From NCBI GenBank assembly GCA_030263555.1, contig SZPE01000058.1:1-29472 (forward strand): a DNA stretch of 29,472 nucleotides, given 5' to 3'. The notes below the pieces were generated by a model. It was not told the origin of the DNA. It saw only the letters and a list, made by a program, of their open reading frames with translations, and did not search any database. Positions 23,397 through 29,472 of the stretch are shown in pieces (the stretch's first letter is position 1; every line of letters begins with the position of its first letter). The translations under genes and the position numbers were made by a program. The stretch is from CFX2 sp014338005. GTDB lineage: Bacteria > Chloroflexota > Anaerolineae > Aggregatilineales > Phototrophicaceae.

Positions 23397-25221
23397 CGGG
23401 AATATCCCATACTTTGGGGAAGCCGCCCAGATGCACGCGCAGGCCGTTGGGCAGGCGGAAGAACAGCCCGGTTTGCTGCACGCGCCCGGCCAGCTCAACA
23501 GCCGTTTCAAACGGCGTCTGGTAGCTGTCCTCGCCGCCGGTCGCCCAGCCCAACCGGGCGCGCAGATCGGGATTGTTGGCCCACAGCTTGCCAAAACCGC
23601 GCCCCGGCGCGGCCCGACCGGCGGGCGGCGTTTCGGGAATATTGACCGGCTCGCCTTCTGCCCAGGTATCGGCGTAGGCGGCATAGGTGCGGTCATCGTA
23701 CAGCACGTAAATCTCGCGGGTATCGCTGCGCCAGATCATAAAACCGCCTTCAAAGTCCAGATGCGCGGCCTGGACAATTTGCTGCGTGAGCGGGCAGGCC
23801 GGCGCGAGAAATGACTCGTAGGGGCAGATCAGGTTTACCACCAGCGGGTCGCCCATGATTGACACGCCGTTGGCATCCACCGCGCCGATAAAATAGGTGA
23901 TGGCGGTCGTGTAACCGCCCGGAACGGGCAGCGCCAGCGAACCGCTCGGCGGCAGGTTGGCGGTCGTATCGTCGTAGACGAAAATCCCCTGCGGGCTGAC
24001 GCGGGTGATCGCCACGCTGGCGGCGTTATCTACTGCCCAGGCGAACGTGATGCTGCCGTCCCGTGCCGCCGGGTTCGGGCTGGCGGAAAACGACGTGATA
24101 CGCAGACTGGTTTGCAGGGGGATGACCAGATCGGCGGCGATGGCGCTGCCGCTGCTGTCCAGCACCCACTGGCCGCTGCTGTTCCGGGCGATCAGCCGCA
24201 CCGGGTAGGTCTGCGCGCCGCTGAACTGAATATTGGTGAGCGGCAGCAGGAAAGACCCCTCCGGCGGCAGGTTGTCCTGAGTCACCTCCTGGTTGATTTT
24301 ATTCAACCACTGGAGGCTGACGCTGGCCGCGCCGCGCACCGTCCAGCGCAGGGTGGCCGTCCCGGTGGGGTTAGCCGGGCCTGGTTCGGCGCTGAAGTTA
24401 AGCACCTGGGCCGGCAAATCCGCGCTGCCGGGGGTGACGCTCGGCACGGGCGCGGGGGTCGGCGCGGCGGTGACGATGACGGGCGGGTTTGACGAGTCGG
24501 TGATGGGCAGTTCCAGTTCTGCCGAGTCGTAAATCTGCCCGCTGATGACATCCGCCACGCGCAGCCGGATTCGCACCCGGTTTGCCCCCTCTGGCGCGAC
24601 CGGCGCGACCACGCCCCGGCCTTCCGACGCAATCCACAGGTTGGCGCGCGGCAGTTCTGCCGATACGCTTCGCCCATCGGCGAAAACCTGCTCGAATACC
24701 AGGTTGGAGTTCGGCAGCCGGTCGGCTACTTTCCAGGTCACTTCCAGCCGCGCGCTGCCGGCCTGCAAGTCGCCGCTGTAGAGGCCGGCGCTGGCGGCAG
24801 CGAAACGTTCGATGCGGGGCGCGCGCGCGGACGGTTCGACGGTATAGGGGATGCTGATGAACCGTTCGTCCATTACCTGCCCGGCGGCATCCACGACGGC
24901 CAGCCGGTAAGCCGGCGGCCCGAAATTCAGCGGGTGTTCGATGAGAATCGGGCGCGTGCCGGCGGGCGGCAGTATCTCGCCGTCGTCCAGCAGCGAAACC
25001 CAGCCGTTCAGCTCGCGCCGGTCGAGACGCAGGCGAAAATCGTTCGTTAAATTAAGCACGCGCCAAGACAGCAGCGCCGAGATCTGCCGTGCCTCAACTG
25101 CCGACAGTACTACGCTGTCCCGGTCGCAGCTAAAATCCACAATAGCGGGCGGCTGCTGCGCGTCGGTTTCCAGCGCCAACGCCAGCAGCGCCGCGCATAT
25201 CAGGATGGCGAAGCGTTTCAT
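23386..25221 (-). CDS. Secreted multi-domain Ig-like protein
   Basis: A 611-residue exported protein. The signal peptide covers residues 1-21 (MKRFAILICAALLALALETDAQ). Ig/Big-like beta-sandwich segments follow at about 25-130 and 135-245. A Pro/Thr-rich linker occurs at 250-265 (TAAPTPAPVPSVTP). Two related Ig-like repeats are at 270-370 (LNFSAEPGPANPTGTATLRWTV) and 374-465 (ITSFSASPNPAARDGSITFAWAV). The C-terminal domain (485-608) has the pattern GGFMIWRSDTREIYVLYDD ... RGFGKLWANNPDLRARLGWAT ... FFRLPNGLRVHL, which I recall as common in extracellular proteins of Anaerolineae-type Chloroflexota. Function is unknown; surface adhesion or cell-wall association is a guess. It lies 14 bases after another secreted-protein gene and overlaps rsmG. 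Confidence 0.78.
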   Translation of the reverse strand: MKRFAILICAALLALALETDAQQPPAIVDFSCDRDSVVLSAVEARQISALLSWRVLNLTNDFRLRLDRRELNGWVSLLDDGEILPPAGTRPILIEHPLNFGPPAYRLAVVDAAGQVMDERFISIPYTVEPSARAPRIERFAAASAGLYSGDLQAGSARLEVTWKVADRLPNSNLVFEQVFADGRSVSAELPRANLWIASEGRGVVAPVAPEGANRVRIRLRVADVISGQIYDSAELELPITDSSNPPVIVTAAPTPAPVPSVTPGSADLPAQVLNFSAEPGPANPTGTATLRWTVRGAASVSLQWLNKINQEVTQDNLPPEGSFLLPLTNIQFSGAQTYPVRLIARNSSGQWVLDSSGSAIAADLVIPLQTSLRITSFSASPNPAARDGSITFAWAVDNAASVAITRVSPQGIFVYDDTTANLPPSGSLALPVPGGYTTAITYFIGAVDANGVSIMGDPLVVNLICPYESFLAPACPLTQQIVQAAHLDFEGGFMIWRSDTREIYVLYDDRTYAAYADTWAEGEPVNIPETPPAGRAAPGRGFGKLWANNPDLRARLGWATGGEDSYQTPFETAVELAGRVQQTGLFFRLPNGLRVHLGGFPKVWDIPDAS

Positions 25222-25235
25222 CCACCCTCCCGGCT

Positions 25236-26249
25236 TTATGGCGATGGAGAAGCTTCAAACAGCGTGTTGTAACGGTCTACCGGCGCAGCGCCGATCGGAT
25301 TACGTTTGATCTCAAAGTTGCAGGCGCTGTCCACCCTGGAAGTGGCCGCGCCCGGCCCGAAGTCCTCGTAGCCGTCGCTGATGGGCGCAGCCCAGGTCAG
25401 GTGGAAAACCAGGCGGTAATAACCCGGCTCCAGCAGGCCAAGATCGGCGATGTAAAAAACCCAGTAGTTGCGCGTTCGCTGCTCAATAGCGGTTTTGCTC
25501 ACGCGCGACAGACGGACGCCGTTCAGCGAAACATCGTAGATGGCGTTATCAATATGCTGCTGCACCAGTTCGGGCGTCCGCGCGTACCACGACCAGAAGA
25601 TCACAATCGGGTCGGTATCGTACAGGATGCCGGGGTTGGCGCGGTCAAGATACTGGTTGCACTCCGCGAAAATAACGCCCGGCGTTTGCGAGCGCCCGAT
25701 GGACGACTTGCGCGCCCCGATGACCACAATCGGCTCCGGCGTGCCGGAAACCGCCGGCGGGTTGATAACGCCGCCGAACGGCGACAGGATGCCGGATGGC
25801 GAGGTCGCAGCGGCAGCCGCGCCGCCGCCCAGATCAACGCTGGCCCCGACCGGGTTCTGCGGGGCGCTGCACCCGTCCTGTATATCGTCCACCGTTGTAT
25901 CGTAGGTCGTTCGGCTGGAGTTGCCTTCCAGGGCGATGACGACCCGCATACTGGCGATGCTTCCGAAAGGCACTGCCGCGCCGGCGTTATAGGCAACCGT
26001 TTCGCTGAAGGCATACGCGCCGTTCACTTCAACGCGGCGCAGCGAGGTCAGCGGCGTCCCTGTGCCGCCGGCGCCGGAAAAGACCTGGTAAAAAATGTCA
26101 TAACCGGCGTCCATACTGCCTGTAAAGTTAACAACCGCCTGGTTTTCGCAGGCGACAAAAAATATCTGCACGTTGGACTCGGCTCGGCTGGTATGCAGGC
26201 CAATGACCGATAATGCCGCGAACACGGCCACCAGAATGAACTTTCGCAT
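25236..26249 (-). CDS. Secreted hypothetical protein
   Basis: A 337-residue protein with a clear signal peptide (MRKFILVAVFAALSVIGLHTSRAES). No family is recognised. Residues 25-130 look like a beta-rich domain (VQIFFVACENQAVVNFTGSMDAGYDIFYQVF). A Gly/Ala/Pro-rich low-complexity stretch with SPSGILSPFGGVINPPAV follows. The second beta-rich domain (about 190-320) contains DPIVIFWSWYARTPELVQQHIDNAIYDVSLNGV and PGYYRLVFHLTWAAPISDGYEDFG, and a few cysteines that may pair outside the cell. It is the first gene of a likely three-gene transcript with the Ig-like protein and rsmG. Confidence 0.72.
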   Translation of the reverse strand: MRKFILVAVFAALSVIGLHTSRAESNVQIFFVACENQAVVNFTGSMDAGYDIFYQVFSGAGGTGTPLTSLRRVEVNGAYAFSETVAYNAGAAVPFGSIASMRVVIALEGNSSRTTYDTTVDDIQDGCSAPQNPVGASVDLGGGAAAAATSPSGILSPFGGVINPPAVSGTPEPIVVIGARKSSIGRSQTPGVIFAECNQYLDRANPGILYDTDPIVIFWSWYARTPELVQQHIDNAIYDVSLNGVRLSRVSKTAIEQRTRNYWVFYIADLGLLEPGYYRLVFHLTWAAPISDGYEDFGPGAATSRVDSACNFEIKRNPIGAAPVDRYNTLFEASPSP

Positions 26250-26401
26250 GGTTCTATTCCCCGAAAGTGCCGATCTTTGGTTTTATGATACCGCAAAACC
26301 GGGCAAAACTCAGCCATTACCTTTGGGCGGCACAAATGGGGGACGTTTGTCGAGGGGATATAGGGGTGGGGAAGGTTCAATACAGAACCGGCAATCAAGG
26401 T

Positions 26402-26436
26402 AAAAACAGAACCGGGGAGGTGGTCCCGGTTCTGTT
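26402..26436 (-). terminator. Intrinsic terminator of the fasciclin gene
   Basis: On the minus strand a perfect 12-bp stem (AACAGAACCGGG at 26405-26416 pairing with CCCGGTTCTGTT at 26425-26436) with an 8-base loop is followed by a run of T. It begins 28 bases after the fasciclin stop codon, a textbook Rho-independent arrangement. Confidence 0.88.
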
Positions 26437-26464
26437 CGTTACAATTCGGTATCCTGGCGCAGGT

Positions 26465-27490
26465 TTACTCGCTTGGCGGCAGGATCACCGCGTTAATCAC
26501 GTGGATCACGCCGTTGGCCGCGTCAATGTCGGTGATGATGATGGTCGCGTCGTTGATTTTAACGCTGCCATCCTCGGCCACCATGAAAGATACCTGTTTG
26601 CCTTCCAGGGCAGTATCCACCATCAGCGGATCTTCGCTCATGCTCATGTGTTCCTCAAGCAGCGCGCCCAGGTCGCCGGAGCGCACGATGCCCGGCACGA
26701 CATGGTAGAGCAGGATATTGGTCAGCGCGGCCTGGTCGGCCAGCACGCCGTTGAAGGCTTCTTCACCCAGGGCGGCAGCCAGGGCAGCGAAAGCGGCGTC
26801 GGTGGGGGCAAAAACGGTCAGTTCGGCTTCGGGGTTGGAGAGCGTCTCCAACACGGCGGGGTCGGCGGCGCTGACGGCGGCCAGCAGGGTGCTGAACTCA
26901 GGCGTTTCGGCGCCCGCCGATTCGACCACGATTTCCGCAATCGTCCGGCTCTCCGGCAGGATGACCGACTCGATCACATGAATGACGCCGTTGCTGGCTT
27001 CGATGTCCACCATGTCCAGGTTCAGTTTCGCGCCGTTGATGTAAACGCCCATATCGTCGCTGGTGATGTCTATGTACTGGCCTTGCAGGCTGGGAACGGC
27101 GAACGCGCCATCGTTGGCTTCTAGGGCAGCCACGACATCAGCCGACATAACTTTACCGCTGGTCACATGGAACAGCAGGATGCCGGTCAGCGTGGCCTGG
27201 TCGGCCAGCACACCGTTGAAGGCTTCCTCGCCCAGCGATTCGGCCAGGGCAGCAAAAGCGGCGTCGGTGGGGGCAAAAACGGTCAGTTCGGCTTCGGGAT
27301 TGGAGAGGGCTTCCAGAACGGCGGGGTCGGCGGCGCTGACGGCGGCCAGCAAGGTGCTGAATTCGGGTGTTTCGGCACCCGCCGCTTCGACCACAATTTC
27401 GGCAATCGTCTTTTCGGCCATCATGTCCTGCGCGAAGGCCGGGACGGCCAGCAGCAGCATTGCCAGAACAAGCAAAACGATCTTACGCAT
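26465..27490 (-). CDS. Secreted fasciclin protein with two FAS1 domains
   Basis: A 341-residue exported protein. The signal peptide is MRKIVLLVLAMLLLAVPAFAQ. Two FAS1 domains follow, at about 27-180 and 182-340. Each starts TIAEIVVE(A/S)AGAETPEFSTLLAAV and contains the FAS1 core LTVFAPTDAAFAAL, then ILLFHVTSGKV or ILLYHVVPGIV. Each ends with a variant of NGVIHVI(E/N)(S/A)VILP. FAS1 domains mediate adhesion between cells or to matrix. The start ATG 27490 has GGAG 8 bases upstream; a longer in-frame upstream extension is not credible because it would place the signal peptide internally. The two domains are nearly identical at DNA level over 225 bp. The gene has its own terminator. Confidence 0.92.
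   Translation of the reverse strand: MRKIVLLVLAMLLLAVPAFAQDMMAEKTIAEIVVEAAGAETPEFSTLLAAVSAADPAVLEALSNPEAELTVFAPTDAAFAALAESLGEEAFNGVLADQATLTGILLFHVTSGKVMSADVVAALEANDGAFAVPSLQGQYIDITSDDMGVYINGAKLNLDMVDIEASNGVIHVIESVILPESRTIAEIVVESAGAETPEFSTLLAAVSAADPAVLETLSNPEAELTVFAPTDAAFAALAAALGEEAFNGVLADQAALTNILLYHVVPGIVRSGDLGALLEEHMSMSEDPLMVDTALEGKQVSFMVAEDGSVKINDATIIITDIDAANGVIHVINAVILPPSE
26721..26945. repeat. 225-bp direct repeat, copy in second FAS1 domain
   Basis: Aligns without gaps to 27186-27410, with about 24 mismatches counted by eye. It encodes the first part of the second FAS1 domain. The offset between copies is 465 bp, one FAS1 domain. Confidence 0.88.
27186..27410. repeat. 225-bp direct repeat, copy in first FAS1 domain
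   Basis: Partner of 26721-26945, gapless and roughly 89% identical by eye. It encodes the matching part of the first FAS1 domain. Confidence 0.88.
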
Positions 27491-27602
27491 TTCCTGTACT
27501 CCTTGTATAGTTTTTGCATAGATATTGCACAGTCCATGTACAGGATAATGCTGGACAAAAATGAGACAAAACCGAAAAGCGTATAAGCAGTTTATGAATG
27601 TG

Positions 27603-27884
27603 TTAAAGAAAAAAGTCGCGCAGCGCGTCGCGCACGTCGTCCACCAGCGATTCCCAGGGGACATCAGGCCGGCGGGTAATGGTGAGGGTATGGTGGGTGA
27701 TGGTGAGGGCAGCAATGCCCTCAACCCCGTAGAATAACATCTGCGCGATGGGCGACCCCTGATCGGCCTCCTCAGGACTGTTGTAGACTTCCGCGCCGGC
27801 GTCCGTCAGCGTTTGGTTGGTGACGATTTCCAGCGCGTTCGGGTCATCGGTGGGGCGCGTTTCGACCGTGACGTACTCAGACAT
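27603..27884 (-). CDS. Stand-alone Nfu/NifU N-terminal-like domain protein
   Basis: A 93-residue protein matching the N-terminal domain of Nfu-type Fe-S scaffold proteins (NFU1 N-like). It has ETRPTDDPNALEIVTNQTL (8-26), AEVYNSPEEADQGSPIAQMLFYGVEGIAALTI (31-62), then HHTLTITRRPDVPWESLVDDVRDALRDFF. The C-terminal Nfu domain with the CxxC cluster ligands is absent, so it cannot hold a cluster by that site. In Nfu proteins this domain assists client or partner binding. It overlaps the MOSC gene by 8 bases, so the two are translated together; a joint role in metal-sulfur cofactor chemistry is inferred. Confidence 0.83.
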   Translation of the reverse strand: MSEYVTVETRPTDDPNALEIVTNQTLTDAGAEVYNSPEEADQGSPIAQMLFYGVEGIAALTITHHTLTITRRPDVPWESLVDDVRDALRDFFL

Positions 27885-28338
27885 GCGCCGGCAGCACTTT
27901 CACCGCGTCGCCGATGCGGATCAACCCACTGCTGACGACTTTCGCCATGACGCCCATCTGCCCTTCAACCGCGCTCAACGGCTTGCCCTGGATGGCCGAA
28001 AAACGGTCGCAGCCGGTGCGCGGTTTAATCACTTCAACAACTGCCGACTCGCCGATCTGCAAGCGCGCGCCGGACGGCAGGCTGTCCACGTCCAGCCGGT
28101 GAATGACGATCTGCTCGCCCATCTGCCCCGGCTCGGTATAAAAACCCAAAGCGCGCAGGTTGGTGAGCGTCTCGTAAGACATCAGGTTCAACTGGCGGTT
28201 GGGGTGGCCGCCTTTGGCGTCGCCCTCGATGCCATAACCTTCGATTAAATGCGCTTCGTCAATGTCCACACGCAGATAGGCATCCGGCGGTTCGGGGACG
28301 CCTTCCGGTTTATAAACGATGCTGGCGATCTGAGCCAT
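27877..28338 (-). CDS. MOSC domain protein
   Basis: A 153-residue single MOSC domain, the fold found at the C-terminus of molybdenum cofactor sulfurase and in YiiM and mARC proteins. It has IEGDAKGGHPNRQLNLMSYETL (about 37-58), then the GQMGEQIVIHRLDVDSLPSGARLQIGESAVVEVIKPRTGCDRF stretch with the conserved cysteine of the family, then GVMAKVVSSGLIRIGDAVKVL. These domains handle sulfur or bind the molybdenum cofactor; the substrate is unknown. The start ATG 28338 follows GAGGAT by about 8 bases; an in-frame upstream ATG at 28458 lacks a binding site and lies beyond the promoter. Confidence 0.88.
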   Translation of the reverse strand: MAQIASIVYKPEGVPEPPDAYLRVDIDEAHLIEGYGIEGDAKGGHPNRQLNLMSYETLTNLRALGFYTEPGQMGEQIVIHRLDVDSLPSGARLQIGESAVVEVIKPRTGCDRFSAIQGKPLSAVEGQMGVMAKVVSSGLIRIGDAVKVLPAHV

Positions 28339-28381
28339 ATTATCTATCCTCGAATTTTGATTGAACCCATCATCCTTATTC

Positions 28382-28409
28382 ATTATACGGCCTGCGCGCC
28401 CTGCATCAA
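28382..28409 (-). promoter_or_regulatory. Promoter for the MOSC-Nfu operon
   Basis: On the minus strand a perfect TATAAT (28382-28387) is preceded at 16 bases by TTGATG (28404-28409). The -10 box lies 43 bases upstream of the MOSC ATG, giving a short leader that contains the GAGGAT ribosome binding site. Confidence 0.62.
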
Positions 28410-28486
28410 GCTGAATTGAGCGAAAAAACAAACGGGTGTAAAACGAATATACAGACATAACGATTTTGTAGCATCAGGGGGTGAGC

Positions 28487-29401
28487 ATGTTCAGTGCCAA
28501 CGGCAGCAGCAGGCAGTTCGTGACGGTTGATGGACAGCGGATAGGTTACGTGACTGCCGGCAATCCGTCCGCGCCGCCGGTGATGATGGTGCATGGCTGG
28601 CTTTCGCACGCGCGCACCTGGCGGCAAACGCTGGACGCGCTTCAAGACAGCTGCTACTGTGTGGCGGTTGACCTGCTGGGACACGGCTTTAGCGATAAAC
28701 CGCGTGATGGTGATTACAGCATCCCGGCGCAGGCGGCGCGCGTGCTGCGGCTGGCCGACGCACTCGGCCTGGACAGGTTCGCCTGCATCGGCCACTCGAT
28801 GGGCGGCATGATCGGCCTATACATCGCTTCGACCGCCGCGCCGGAACGCATCACGCGGCTGGTAGATGTGTCGGGCGTGGCGAACGGACAGCTGTCGCCT
28901 TACGTGCGCCGCCTGCTGACGCCGATCTACGCGACCGGGGCGGTTTTCCCATCCATCTGGGCTTTTTCCCGCGTGGCGATGCGCTGGCGCTGGTATGCTT
29001 ACATCTATGACCGGGCGCTGTACGCCGACCCGCGCCGCTCGTTCCAGCCGGTCGAAAGCGAAGACCGGCAGATGGCATTGATGCCGGGCAACGAAGTTCC
29101 GGCTTACCGCGATTTACAGGCCATCGCGGCGCTTGACCTGACCGATACGCTGGCGCGGGTGCAGGCCCCCACGCTGGTGCTGTTCGGCAAATACGACGCG
29201 ACCGTGCCGCTGGAGAACGCTCACCTGGCGCACAGCCGCATCCCGAACAGCCGCCTGATGCTGCTGGATGAGTGCGGCCACGTGCCGATGACCGAGCAGC
29301 CCCAGGCATACCTGGACGCGGTGCGGGCGTTTCTGGCCGAATCTACCGCGCCGCAAGCGGCGTCCAGCGGCGGGTCTTATGGTCAAATGAAAACGGAATG
29401 A
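28487..29401 (+). CDS. Alpha/beta hydrolase
   Basis: A 304-residue alpha/beta-hydrolase fold enzyme. The oxyanion-hole motif is MMVHGWLSHARTW (33-45) and the lid-side motif is DLLGHGFSDKP. The nucleophile elbow is GHSMGGM with Ser104, the acid is Asp237 in FGKYDATVP, and the base is His265 in DECGHVPM. The triad is complete. Family members hydrolyse esters, amides, epoxides or C-C bonds; the substrate is not readable. ATG 28487 follows an AGGGGG box by 5 bases; GTG 28481 overlaps that box and is less likely. It is divergent from the MOSC operon across 148 bases. Confidence 0.9.
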   Translation: MFSANGSSRQFVTVDGQRIGYVTAGNPSAPPVMMVHGWLSHARTWRQTLDALQDSCYCVAVDLLGHGFSDKPRDGDYSIPAQAARVLRLADALGLDRFACIGHSMGGMIGLYIASTAAPERITRLVDVSGVANGQLSPYVRRLLTPIYATGAVFPSIWAFSRVAMRWRWYAYIYDRALYADPRRSFQPVESEDRQMALMPGNEVPAYRDLQAIAALDLTDTLARVQAPTLVLFGKYDATVPLENAHLAHSRIPNSRLMLLDECGHVPMTEQPQAYLDAVRAFLAESTAPQAASSGGSYGQMKTE

Positions 29402-29472
29402 CATAATGGACTTGGTAGGTATTTGTCAATCCAGTCGAAATGAAAGAACGTGTTATCCAGATGAGCCTGAAA

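Noticed and set aside
22647..23645. 332-codon plus-strand frame opposite rsmG
   Set aside because: Antisense to rsmG and the secreted-protein end; composition is Gln/Gly/Arg-rich noise.
28416..28444. Plus-strand TTGAGC-17-TAAAAC as promoter of the alpha/beta hydrolase
   Set aside because: Both boxes match only four of six positions; not distinguishable from chance.

Overview
The window is about 29.5 kb of GC-rich, densely packed bacterial chromosome with 23 protein-coding genes or gene remnants and one insertion sequence. I saw no tRNA, rRNA or CRISPR array. The gene content suggests a Chloroflexota bacterium, probably class Anaerolineae. The pointers are secreted Ig-like proteins ending in a 'MIWRSD..IYVLY ... 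LGWA' domain, a two-FAS1 fasciclin protein, TPR-plus-PPC and TIR proteins, and a bacterial E2/JAB/E1 gene set. This assignment is inference from gene content only.

Region by region. (1) 1-1009: an IS1595-family (ISXO2-like) element with a frameshifted transposase and a duplicated right terminal repeat. It has cut off the 5' end of a PAS sensor histidine kinase (1002-1937). (2) 2026-2589: a NimA-like FMN split-barrel protein. (3) 2750-6692 (-): mutS2 followed by a lipid-linked polysaccharide flippase, behind a good sigma-70-type promoter. (4) 6808-10551 (-): an FbpB/FbpC-type iron ABC transporter with a cupin and a YwiC-like membrane protein between permease and ATPase, and no binding protein. 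(5) 10855-11850: a membrane-anchored SGNH hydrolase. (6) 12005-16608 (+): a tightly coupled six-gene run of E2-like protein, JAB/JAMM-like protein, ThiF/E1-like protein, a 95-residue orphan, a long PCMT-family methyltransferase and a NudL-type Nudix hydrolase. (7) 16760-18902: a PsuK-like PfkB kinase and a secreted TPR/PPC protein. (8) 18908-22604 (-): a TPR-TIR protein, a WbuC-type cupin, and a three-gene cassette that looks like a restriction-modification system: methyltransferase, LAGLIDADG-like protein without its catalytic acids, and PD-(D/E)XK nuclease. (9) 22671-26249 (-): two secreted proteins and rsmG. (10) 26465-27490 (-): a fasciclin protein with a clear intrinsic terminator. (11) 27603-28338 (-): a MOSC protein and a stand-alone Nfu N-terminal domain. 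(12) 28487-29401 (+): an alpha/beta hydrolase.

The two loci most worth attention are the E2-JAB-E1 operon and the R-M-like cassette. The first carries a full set of ubiquitin-like enzyme folds but no recognisable ubiquitin-like modifier, has an altered JAMM motif, and is translationally coupled to a PCMT and a Nudix enzyme. The second probably splits DNA recognition and cleavage between a catalytically dead LAGLIDADG-like protein and a separate nuclease.
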